Assembly (NCBI GenBank): GCA_902727905.1
Contig: CACVAR010000198.1
Location: 1-5,651, forward strand
DNA length: 5,651 nt
Origin: an uncultured Sulfurovum sp.
GTDB taxonomy: Bacteria; Campylobacterota; Campylobacteria; Campylobacterales; Sulfurovaceae
Reading direction: 5' to 3'
The notes below the pieces were generated by a model. The model saw only the letters and a list, made by a program, of their open reading frames with translations, did no database searches and was not told where the DNA came from. How positions within the stretch are numbered: the stretch's first letter is position 1; every line of letters starts with the position of its first letter. Positions 1-4,996 of this stretch are shown in pieces. The position numbers and the translations under genes are program-made.

Positions 1-272
1 TTCTTGGTATGGATGAGCTTTCAGAAGAAGACAAAAATACTGTTGAAAGAGCAAGAAAGATTGAAAAATACCTTTCTCAGCCTTTCCACGTTGCTGAAGT
101 ATTTACAGGTTCTCCTGGTGTTTACGTTGAACTTGCTGATACACTTGAAGGTTTCAAAGGTCTTATCGAAGGTAAATACGATGACATGAGTGAAGCTGCG
201 TTCTACATGGTAGGTAACATGGAAGAAGCAATTGCTAAGAATGAGAAAATTCAAGCGAAAAACAAAGCGTAA
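1..272 (+). CDS. atpD: F1Fo ATP synthase beta subunit, C-terminal end (partial)
   Basis: This is the last 89 codons of the catalytic beta subunit of F1; the frame starts at base 3 and the rest of the gene lies before the window. The beta subunit carries the ATP-forming sites in the cytoplasmic F1 head. The visible part is the C-terminal helical domain, with family-typical blocks: LGMDELSEEDK, then an arginine-rich helix with SQPFHVAEVFTG, GVYVEL, a GFKGLIEGKYDD stretch, and AFYMVGNMEEA close to the end. The DELSEED-type motif is the contact with the central stalk (gamma) and the site through which epsilon acts, which fits the atpC gene that follows. The TAA stop overlaps the AAGGAG ribosome binding site of atpC, so the two genes are co-transcribed and closely linked in translation. 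No truncation other than the window edge is seen. Confidence 0.97.
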   Translation, partial: LGMDELSEEDKNTVERARKIEKYLSQPFHVAEVFTGSPGVYVELADTLEGFKGLIEGKYDDMSEAAFYMVGNMEEAIAKNEKIQAKNKA

Positions 273-283
273 GGAGTTTTATT

Positions 284-664
284 ATGGAACTCATGAAACT
301 TGAAATAGTAACACCAGAAGGTGTTATTTTCGATGATGAAGTTAAACAGCTTACCGTTCCAGGTAGCGAAGGCGAGTTTGGTGTATTAGCTGGGCATGCT
401 GCTGTTGTTTCTCTTTTGAATGCAGGTGTAATCACAATTGACCGTAAAGATGGGCGTGAAGTTCAGGTTGCAGTTAATGGTGGATACATTAAAGTTGACG
501 AAGATAAAACATTATGTATGGTTGATGGTGCTGTTGCACTTTCAGGAGACGATACAAATTTAGCTAAAAATATAGCTAAAGCAAAAGATTTACTTGAAAA
601 AGCACAAGCATCCAGTTTAAGTGTTGCAGCTGCTGTAAATAAATTTGACAATATCAAAAAATAA
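284..664 (+). CDS. atpC: F1Fo ATP synthase epsilon subunit (copy 1, in the atp operon)
   Basis: The protein has 126 residues, a usual length for a short bacterial epsilon subunit. Epsilon sits on the central stalk of F1, couples rotation to the head and can inhibit ATP hydrolysis. The N-terminal beta-sandwich (about residues 1-85) shows KLEIVTPEG near the start, LTVPGSEGEFGVLAGHA around residues 23-39 and NGGYIKV; the C-terminal helical hairpin (about 88-126) contains SGDDTNLAKNIAKAKDLLEKA. The start at 284 is supported by AAGGAG at 271-276, seven bases upstream, and by the identical MEL start of the second copy downstream. The gene lies 11 bases after atpD in the standard ATP synthase gene order. 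A hairpin just past the stop suggests the operon ends here. Against copy 2, identity is 84 of 126 residues by hand count. Confidence 0.97.
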   Translation: MELMKLEIVTPEGVIFDDEVKQLTVPGSEGEFGVLAGHAAVVSLLNAGVITIDRKDGREVQVAVNGGYIKVDEDKTLCMVDGAVALSGDDTNLAKNIAKAKDLLEKAQASSLSVAAAVNKFDNIKK

Positions 665-668
665 CCAC

Positions 669-718
669 TTATAGTTTGTGAGCCTTTTGGCTTACTACTA
701 TAAATATACCTCTTTTTT
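669..718 (+). terminator. Hairpin after atpC, probable end of the atp operon
   Basis: Bases 669-675 (TTATAGT) pair perfectly with 697-703 (ACTATAA), and 678-684 (GTGAGCC) pair with 689-695 (GGCTTAC) through one G-U, around a TTTT loop; a 2/1 internal bulge separates the two stems. A run of seven Ts begins eight bases after the stem (712-718). The distance to the T run is longer than in a classic intrinsic terminator, so it may act weakly or as an mRNA 3' end. It lies between the two epsilon genes, with a promoter for the second just downstream. Confidence 0.6.
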
Positions 719-742
719 TCTCCCTTCTTTTTTTCCTCAATC

Positions 743-751
743 TGATATAAT
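743..751 (+). promoter_or_regulatory. Extended -10 promoter of the second epsilon gene
   Basis: The bases read TGATATAAT, an exact TGnTATAAT extended -10. Upstream is a T- and C-rich stretch (711-737) with no -35 box, which is the usual form of vegetative promoters in Campylobacterota. Transcription would begin near 758, leaving a leader of about 20 bases. This lets the second epsilon gene be expressed separately from the atp operon. Confidence 0.7.
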
Positions 752-777
752 GTGACAGACTATTAAAAGGCTAAACT

Positions 778-1158
778 ATGGAACTTATTAAACTTGAGAT
801 AATCTCTCCAGAAGGTATTATCTATAGTGATAATGTACAATTACTTACAGTACCTGGAGATGCAGGTGAGTTTGGTATTTTAGCTGGACATGCATCAGTT
901 CTTTCTTTATTAAATACTGGTGTGATTAGCATACAAGATAAAAATAATATTGAGATAGAGGTAGCCATTAATGGAGGCTATGTTCATGTGGTTGAGCATA
1001 AGGTATTATGTATGGTGGATGGTGCAATAGCTTTGTCAGGTGATGATAACAATTTAGCAAGAGCCATAGCTGAAGCAAAAGCTTTACTTGAAAAAGCAGA
1101 AGCATCCCCTTTTACTGTTTCTGCTGCTGTGAGTAAATTTGACAATATTAAAAGATAA
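778..1158 (+). CDS. atpC: Second ATP synthase epsilon subunit (AtpC paralog)
   Basis: This is a second, intact 126-residue epsilon subunit. It aligns with the first end to end without gaps, with 84 identical residues by hand count (67%). Both domains are kept: KLEIISPEG, LTVPGDAGEFGILAGHA and NGGYVHV in the beta-sandwich, and SGDDNNLARAIAEAKALLEKA in the C-terminal hairpin. Differences cluster around residues 51-58 and 66-72, while the last residues (KFDNIKR) are almost unchanged. AAAAGG at 765-770, seven bases before the ATG, supports the start. It has its own promoter and sits behind the operon hairpin, so it is not simply an operon-internal duplicate. The lack of stops and the conservative substitutions argue that it makes a working protein. 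It could be an alternative epsilon that swaps into the same enzyme; that is inference. No other ATP synthase genes accompany it here. Confidence 0.93.
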   Translation: MELIKLEIISPEGIIYSDNVQLLTVPGDAGEFGILAGHASVLSLLNTGVISIQDKNNIEIEVAINGGYVHVVEHKVLCMVDGAIALSGDDNNLARAIAEAKALLEKAEASPFTVSAAVSKFDNIKR

Positions 1159-1172
1159 GTATTATCCTTTTT
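1150..1172 (+). terminator. Weak hairpin overlapping the stop of the second epsilon gene
   Basis: AAAAG-ATAA (1150-1158) can pair with TTAT-CC-TTTTT (1162-1172), with one bulged C and a three-base loop (GTA); the stem runs into the stop codon. It is A/T-rich and has only a short T run inside the right arm, so it is a weak candidate for a terminator between the second atpC and the next unit. Confidence 0.3.
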
Positions 1173-1196
1173 AGGCTTAATCTTAATTCAATGAGT

Positions 1197-1202
1197 TACA
1201 AT
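1197..1202 (+). promoter_or_regulatory. Candidate -10 box for the 1231-2722 gene pair
   Basis: TACAAT lies 29 bases before the ATG at 1231, in AT-rich DNA (TTAATCTTAATTCAATGAG) with no clear -35 box. It would start transcripts near 1209 and give a leader of about 20 bases. The match is fair but common in such AT-rich sequence. Confidence 0.35.
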
Positions 1203-1230
1203 ATCTAAAAACTATAAAGGTCAATAGCTT

Positions 1231-1635
1231 ATGAGAATAATGGGTAGAAAAGAAATCTTAATGAATACTAAGTGGGATGAGTTTGAGATGGGAACTTGTC
1301 GACTTTTTGTTAACCTTTTTAATCAGTACATTCCATTTATATTTTTTCAAGAACATAAACCTTTACCGGGAATTTCAGATAGAATGATTATCGCGTTGAA
1401 TCAAGTAATGGCACTTGATAAAGATGAACAAGATTTTGATTTTGATGGACTAGGAACTAATAAAGTCAAAGAGATTCATTTAGATCAAGACAATGATAAT
1501 CTTAGTGGTATTTATGCTGAGATTATAATGGATACAGCTTCAGGTCACTATTTAAGCTTAATTGTGAAAGATGCTAAGGTTGTCGCTATTGATAAAGAGG
1601 GAAGCTATTTTGATAGGCTGATAGAAAATAAATAG
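1231..1635 (+). CDS. Small acidic protein of unknown function, immunity-protein-like
   Basis: I do not recognise this 134-residue protein with confidence. It has no signal peptide, no cysteine pair or metal motif, and no clear membrane helix, although residues 24-39 (a stretch ending IPFIFF) are strongly hydrophobic. The middle holds PGISDRMIIALNQVMAL (46-62), then an acidic stretch with DEQDFDFDGLG (65-75), and the end reads YLSLIVKDAKVVAIDKEGSYF. From memory, an 'ISDKMIEALN' block plus a C-terminal 'LIVKDGK...G.Y' block recalls small uncharacterised proteins found beside toxins (DUF6985-type); this is a tentative likeness, not an assignment. The start at 1231 has AAAGG at 1216-1220, ten bases away; the in-frame ATG at 1261 (MNTKWDEFEMG) is a reasonable alternative with a weaker binding site. 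The ADP-ribosylglycohydrolase gene begins 22 bases after its stop, so the two are probably co-transcribed. Confidence 0.8.
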   Translation: MRIMGRKEILMNTKWDEFEMGTCRLFVNLFNQYIPFIFFQEHKPLPGISDRMIIALNQVMALDKDEQDFDFDGLGTNKVKEIHLDQDNDNLSGIYAEIIMDTASGHYLSLIVKDAKVVAIDKEGSYFDRLIENK

Positions 1636-1657
1636 TGTAAAATAAAAAGGAAATTTC

Positions 1658-2722
1658 ATGTCAAATTTTGTAAAAAAAGAAGCAATTGAAGGTGCATTTT
1701 TTGGTGCCTTAGTTGCCGATGCTCTTTGTCTCGGTTCGCATTATGAGTATGATGCTCATAAGATTTATGCTGCCTATGGCAATAAAACCATTGAAAAATA
1801 TATGTCTCCCGGTGAAATGATGGGTGGACAAACTCATGGAATAGGTTGGGGTGAACGTAACTATCATCCTGGTAAATCTGCTGGGGGTACTACTGATTAT
1901 GGTGATTATAACGTACTGGTTTTAGAACACTTAGCTGCTATATCTAATCCTCCAAGAGAGTTTGATGTTAAAGCACTATTGCCTCATTGGATGAATCGCT
2001 TAGAAAATGGTTGGGGTTCGTGGATTTGTACTATGACTAAAGAAACTTATGCACAGGTAAAGCAGGGGGCAGCTGTTGAAAGCTTAGGTGGAATTTCAAA
2101 TGCTACAGCCATTCGTCATGTTGCTGCTCATGCTTATTATGATGATGAAGAGACCATAGCTAAAGTTTCAAGACAAGTGATGTTTACCCATAAAGATGCA
2201 GATGCTTTAGCTGGTGGTGAGTTTTTTGCCCGTGTTACACATAGAGTTATAAATGGTTCAACCCCAGCTGACGCTATTGAATCTGTTGCTGTTCAAATGG
2301 GTGGATTTATAGAATCAAAAGTAAAACAGGCTATTGCTAAGTATCAAGAAGCCACAGATGTAAATTCACAGCTTTCAAAAGAACAGTTCTGTGATGATTT
2401 GGCGTTAACATCCATGGCAATGCTTTGGGATGTTGGACGTTCTGAGCCAATTAAAGTGGGTAAAGCTTCTCCTACGCAAGGAACACTACCTGGTTCTGTA
2501 TATTTTATTCTAAAATACATGAATGAAGAAGATGGATTAAACAGAGCTATTGCTGCTAATGCGATGGTAGGTGGTGATAATGCTTCACGAGGTATTGCTA
2601 TTGGAATGGTACTTGGGGCTTATTTTGGTGTGAGTGCTATTAAACCTCTATGGAAAGAGACATTGACTCAGTGGGAGTATTGTGAACGACTTTTAAATAA
2701 GTTACCATTGCTAAAAGCATAA
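1658..2722 (+). CDS. ADP-ribosylglycohydrolase-family protein with divergent metal motifs
   Basis: The 354-residue protein has the layout of the all-helical ADP-ribosylglycohydrolase / crystallin J1 superfamily, whose members remove ADP-ribose from proteins or small molecules using a two-magnesium site. Visible landmarks are the opening helix with GAFFGALVADALCLGSHYEYD (residues 12-32, split by the conserved GALVADAL), the first metal motif at 77-83 (GTTDYGD), SNATAIRHVA (147-156), THKDADALAGG (177-187), a TQGTLPGS turn (273-280), and GGDNASRGIAIGMVLGA (305-321) as the second metal motif. In the classic family these motifs are TDDT and GGDTDT. Here Asp80 and Asp307 remain, but Tyr81 and Ala309 occupy the positions of two other metal-binding Asps, so activity may be altered, use one metal, or be lost. 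It looks cytoplasmic. AAAAAGG at 1644-1650 gives a well-spaced start. The upstream small gene is probably in the same operon. Substrate unknown. Confidence 0.85.
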   Translation: MSNFVKKEAIEGAFFGALVADALCLGSHYEYDAHKIYAAYGNKTIEKYMSPGEMMGGQTHGIGWGERNYHPGKSAGGTTDYGDYNVLVLEHLAAISNPPREFDVKALLPHWMNRLENGWGSWICTMTKETYAQVKQGAAVESLGGISNATAIRHVAAHAYYDDEETIAKVSRQVMFTHKDADALAGGEFFARVTHRVINGSTPADAIESVAVQMGGFIESKVKQAIAKYQEATDVNSQLSKEQFCDDLALTSMAMLWDVGRSEPIKVGKASPTQGTLPGSVYFILKYMNEEDGLNRAIAANAMVGGDNASRGIAIGMVLGAYFGVSAIKPLWKETLTQWEYCERLLNKLPLLKA

Positions 2723-2732
2723 ATTTTTATTT

Positions 2733-2748
2733 TCCCACTAAAGTGGGA
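2733..2748. terminator. Hairpin between convergent genes (1)
   Basis: TCCCACT (2733-2739) and AGTGGGA (2742-2748) form a perfect dyad of seven pairs, in practice CCCAC/GTGGG closed by a TAAA loop. A T-rich run (2723-2733) lies on its left, not after it in the plus direction, and the minus-strand continuation is A-rich. It is therefore a stable mRNA 3' hairpin for converging transcripts more than a canonical terminator. Confidence 0.4.
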
Positions 2749-2754
2749 GGGTAT

Positions 2755-2771
2755 AGAGTAGGAGCTACTCT
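2755..2771. terminator. Hairpin between convergent genes (2)
   Basis: AGAGTAG (2755-2761) and CTACTCT (2765-2771) pair perfectly around a three-base loop. The right arm contains the stop codon of the minus-strand SCP2-like gene. In the plus direction a TTTTT run follows at 2780-2784, so it may end the transcript of the ADP-ribosylglycohydrolase unit. Confidence 0.45.
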
Positions 2772-3169
2772 CCACCAATTTTTGACATAAGTCCAAAACT
2801 TTTAACAAATGGACCAGCCATTTTTGGGTTTTTAATCATTGCTTTAAAGTCACCTGTTGCAAACTTTAGTTTTCCTGTTGTTACAGCAAGCCCCATAGTT
2901 GTCATAGTCAAAGGCTTTTTAATCCATTTCTCCCAGTTTTCTTGTGTTCCTCTCATGTCCCAGTCTACTGCTTCTCCATCATAATCACCAGCACGTGTAC
3001 AGATTCCATTTTCTACAATGAAAACACCACTTGGTTTTTCATCACCTTTAAAGCCACATGCAATTACTGAATTAAAACCAATTTCTGCTAATGCATTACT
3101 TACTTCTGGTTCTGCATTCCATTCATCTTTTAATTGATTCATCCATTCACCACTACATATTTTTGCCAT
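2765..3169 (-). CDS. SCP2 sterol-carrier-like domain protein
   Basis: This 134-residue protein resembles the stand-alone SCP2-like lipid-binding fold, a single alpha/beta domain with a hydrophobic tunnel; bacterial members mostly lack a proven ligand. The order of features fits: an N-terminal helix with EWMNQLKDEWNAEPEV (8-23), a beta-sheet region with SVIACGF and SGVFIVENG, then DWDMRGTQENWEKWI (69-83), matching the family's 'D.t..g..e.W..l' segment, then TGKLKFATGDFKAMIKNP (98-115), matching 'tGklk..Gd...', and a C-terminal helix. There is no signal peptide, so it is probably cytoplasmic. AGGA at 3176-3179, about seven bases before the ATG, supports the start. The gene converges on the ADP-ribosylglycohydrolase gene with 42 bases between the stops. 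It lies 214 bases beyond the end of the DHH gene and probably has its own promoter. The physiological role cannot be read from the sequence. Confidence 0.82.
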   Translation of the reverse strand: MAKICSGEWMNQLKDEWNAEPEVSNALAEIGFNSVIACGFKGDEKPSGVFIVENGICTRAGDYDGEAVDWDMRGTQENWEKWIKKPLTMTTMGLAVTTGKLKFATGDFKAMIKNPKMAGPFVKSFGLMSKIGGE

Positions 3170-3219
3170 ATTATTTCCTAGTTTTTTAATTGTTATATTA
3201 TAAGTTATAACTAATAGAT

Positions 3220-3225
3220 ATTATA
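3220..3225 (-). promoter_or_regulatory. Candidate -10 box for the SCP2-like gene
   Basis: Read on the minus strand this is TATAAT, 50 bases before the start codon. A second TATAAT on the same strand is at 3202-3197, closer to the gene. Both lie in very AT-rich DNA where such hexamers arise easily, and neither has a TGn extension or a clear -35 box, so which one is used is unclear. Confidence 0.35.
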
Positions 3226-3282
3226 TATAAATATTAGCTTTTGTTTGGAGTAAAAGTAAAATATACTAGAAGAAGGATAAAT

Positions 3283-3341
3283 ATTATTTAGTTTGTTTCC
3301 ATAGACTACAGTAAGTATTCTAATGAACAAACCTAAATAAT
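3283..3341. repeat. Long imperfect inverted repeat in the 3170-3383 gap
   Basis: The left arm at 3283-3297 (ATTATTTAGTTTGTT) is the reverse complement of the right arm at 3326-3341, apart from one extra C in the right arm; 28 bases lie between. It sits between the end of the DHH gene and the SCP2-like gene. On the minus strand the hairpin is not followed by a T run, so it is not a standard terminator. The rest of the 214-base gap shows only AT-rich sequence, short dyads (such as CTAATA 3211-3216 with TATTAG 3232-3237) and promoter candidates; I see no gene in it. Confidence 0.6.
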
Positions 3342-3383
3342 GAGAGGTAAATTTTATTATAAGTATAGTAGATATTTAGAGTT

Positions 3384-4433
3384 TTAAGCTGTTTTCTCGT
3401 CAATATAATCTTGAACAAAAGTTTTGATATTAGCATAAACAAAAGAGTCTCTGTATTCTTTAATTTTACCACCTGAGGCATTTGGGTGTCCTCCACCATT
3501 TCCTATCTCTTCAGCCATTTTTGAAACATCTAGTTTATTGTTTGAACGTAAAGAGAAGTTACCACGCCAGTTAATATCCATATAGAAGTCATAGTCTGGA
3601 TTTTCTACTAAGAAAGTATTTCCTAATATAGAAGTATTTCCTAAGTTATAACCTAGAAGACCTTTTTTACCTCTATATTCAATGGTTAGACGTTGCTTAT
3701 CAGCACTAAGTAGTTGGGTTAAGTACATTGCAGCTAAATTGTCTTTAGTGTTGTCCTCATTTTGTTTAAAGAAAGACTTTTTTATTTGGTGCAAGTCATC
3801 ATCTAACGCAATGTGTGCGTTGTCTTTTTCTACATAGTTTTTCATGGCTTCAACAAGTGAGAGTTTTAAGGCTCTATCTTCAGCTGGAAAAAGTGTACGG
3901 TTAATTTCTCTTGCACCAGAAATCATCCCTAAACCAACTTTTCCAAACTCAAAGAGTTCATCATCACTGACCCAAATGTCAATGGCATTAATGGCTTTGA
4001 CTATTTGTGCATAATTTTTCTCTTTATCAAAATCATGATGTTTTTGTAACCAGTCATAAGTAATAAGGGTGGCACAACGGTTTGTGTCTAACATATACCA
4101 TGCATACTGTTCTGCTGTTTTAGCTCCTGAACCATGGTGATCAAGTAGTTGAAGTTTTGCACCAACTTCCATTACTTGTGCTTCTAACCATTTTGCCTCT
4201 TTAGTAGTTAGGTTTAAGTCTGTGACTAAAATAACTTGCTCTGTAGTGTTACCCAAAAACTTTTCACGTTTAATGGCCGTAATAATTTCTTCAAGTCTGG
4301 CTTTTACTTCTGGACCATAGTTCGCATTGTAAGATTCTAATTTATAATTATGTTGTTCATTAAAACAAGCATTTGCTAGATATTGACAGCCATAGCCGTC
4401 AAGATCAATATGAGAAAGGTGGTAAATGTTCAT
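3384..4433 (-). CDS. DHH/DHHA1-family phosphoesterase (NrnB-like)
   Basis: The protein has 349 residues from the chosen start. The N-terminal DHH domain carries the metal motifs in order: SHIDLDGYG (7-15, with His8, Asp10, Asp12), VTDLN (70-74, Asp72), LDHHGSG (97-103, the DHH signature) and INAIDIW (148-154, Asp152). A C-terminal DHHA1 domain ends with GNGGGHPNASGG (311-322), the substrate-binding loop. Proteins of this make-up cut short RNAs or nanoRNA from the 3' end, or cleave cyclic dinucleotides and pAp; the layout is closest to oligoribonuclease NrnB-like proteins, but the substrate cannot be fixed from sequence. It is cytoplasmic. The start at 4433 is chosen because the metal motif begins eight residues later and because the ATG overlaps the Rrf2 stop as ATGA; the open frame reaches 37 codons further back inside the Rrf2 gene with no family match. 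It is translated after, and probably coupled to, the regulator. Confidence 0.9.
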   Translation of the reverse strand: MNIYHLSHIDLDGYGCQYLANACFNEQHNYKLESYNANYGPEVKARLEEIITAIKREKFLGNTTEQVILVTDLNLTTKEAKWLEAQVMEVGAKLQLLDHHGSGAKTAEQYAWYMLDTNRCATLITYDWLQKHHDFDKEKNYAQIVKAINAIDIWVSDDELFEFGKVGLGMISGAREINRTLFPAEDRALKLSLVEAMKNYVEKDNAHIALDDDLHQIKKSFFKQNEDNTKDNLAAMYLTQLLSADKQRLTIEYRGKKGLLGYNLGNTSILGNTFLVENPDYDFYMDINWRGNFSLRSNNKLDVSKMAEEIGNGGGHPNASGGKIKEYRDSFVYANIKTFVQDYIDEKTA

Positions 4434-4834
4434 TGAGTGAAAATATCCTCTAAGGTAAGGTCTTGTAGAAATGTATCTATCTTTTTTTGGAAAGTGTTTA
4501 GAAAAGGGCTTATGGTACAAGAACCAATGCTTCCATTGGGACAAGTATCAGTATATTGAGTACAGTCGAATACAGCAGGTGTTTTACCTTCTGCTGCAAT
4601 AATAATGGAAGCAATAGAGATACTTGAAGTCTCTTTAGTTAATAAAAAACCTCCATGTGCACCTTTTTTTGATTCAAGTATAGAAGCTTTCGCCAGACCT
4701 TGTAAAATTTTGGCTAAAAAACTCTTAGGTATACAGAGGTCATTTGCAAGTTGTTCTGCCCCCATAGGTTTATCAGAATTTTTGATTATGGCAAGAGCAA
4801 GTAGGGCATATTCGCTAGCACGGGTAAGTAACAT
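4430..4834 (-). CDS. Rrf2-family transcriptional regulator, probable Fe-S sensor
   Basis: The 134-residue protein matches the Rrf2/IscR/NsrR family in length and pattern. It begins MLLTRASEYALLAL, then a winged helix-turn-helix with AEQLANDLCIPKSFLAKILQGL (26-47, around the recognition helix) and the wing KKGAHGGFLL (56-65). The second half has a dimerisation helix and three cysteines, Cys91, Cys98 and Cys106, where IscR and NsrR bind an iron-sulfur cluster; Glu8 is at the position that supplies an acidic ligand in some members. It is therefore likely to sense iron-sulfur status, oxygen or nitric oxide, though the signal is not shown. AAGGAG at 4848-4843 on the minus strand, eight bases before the ATG, fixes the start. 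It is divergent from rpsO and overlaps the DHH gene by four bases. A palindrome beside its -10 box suggests autoregulation. I recall an Rrf2 gene beside rpsO in Campylobacter jejuni too. Confidence 0.92.
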   Translation of the reverse strand: MLLTRASEYALLALAIIKNSDKPMGAEQLANDLCIPKSFLAKILQGLAKASILESKKGAHGGFLLTKETSSISIASIIIAAEGKTPAVFDCTQYTDTCPNGSIGSCTISPFLNTFQKKIDTFLQDLTLEDIFTQ

Positions 4835-4868
4835 GGATTGCTCTCCTTAAGATTAGTTATTTCGGACT

Positions 4869-4886
4869 ATTTTACTCTAATTTAGA
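4869..4886 (-). promoter_or_regulatory. Promoter and candidate operator of the Rrf2-DHH unit
   Basis: On the minus strand a -10-like TAAAAT (4874-4869) lies 35 bases before the Rrf2 start. Directly upstream of it is an 11-base perfect palindrome, TCTAATTTAGA (4876-4886), extended to 17 bases by TA...TA with one mismatched pair. Its place between -35 and -10 is where a repressor would block polymerase. Outer GACT (4865-4868) and AGTC (4891-4894) flank it roughly symmetrically. Binding by the adjacent Rrf2 protein is inference. Confidence 0.5.
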
Positions 4887-4922
4887 TTAAAGTCACTTTG
4901 TTAGCTCTTTTTAAAGCTATGG

Positions 4923-4931
4923 TGCTAGAAT
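4923..4931 (+). promoter_or_regulatory. rpsO: Extended -10 promoter of rpsO
   Basis: TGCTAGAAT fits TGnTAtAAT with one mismatch, and T-rich DNA (4897-4912) lies upstream, as in Campylobacterota vegetative promoters. Transcription would start near 4938, leaving a leader of about 59 bases. Confidence 0.6.
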
Positions 4932-4950
4932 GTCAGTTCAATTTCATTAT

Positions 4951-4980
4951 GTAGTTGATACATGTGAAAAATTAAACTAC
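4951..4980 (+). promoter_or_regulatory. rpsO: Possible folded leader of rpsO mRNA
   Basis: GTAGTT (4951-4956) is complementary to AACTAC (4975-4980), enclosing an 18-base loop, just before the strong ribosome binding site AGGAGGT (4986-4992). Ribosomal protein S15 represses its own translation through leader structures in several bacteria, so this is a candidate control element; no known S15 leader type is recognised here. Confidence 0.3.
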
Positions 4981-4996
4981 CAATCAGGAGGTCATT

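Noticed and set aside
4..189. Plus-strand 61-codon frame at the window start
   Set aside because: It is out of frame with atpD, whose C-terminal sequence is unmistakable across the same bases.
463..657. Minus-strand open frame inside the first atpC
   Set aside because: It is a shadow of atpC, with no start signal and no recognisable product; the same holds for minus-strand frames at 21-254 and 235-435.
778..1158. Second atpC as an assembly or sequencing duplication
   Set aside because: The copies differ at about a third of residues and in most third codon positions, and the flanking sequences are different, so it is a true old paralog.
3323..3340. Five-codon reading frame (MNKPK) inside the inverted repeat arm
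   Set aside because: It is too short and has no ribosome binding site; it arises from the repeat sequence itself.
4434..4544. Longer start for the DHH phosphoesterase, 37 codons upstream
   Set aside because: The extra residues lie wholly inside the Rrf2 gene in another frame, are basic and unlike the family, and the metal motif SHIDLDG normally begins within the first few residues.
4605..4850. Plus-strand open frame of 81 codons
   Set aside because: It is antisense to the well-supported Rrf2 gene and has no ribosome binding site or family likeness.
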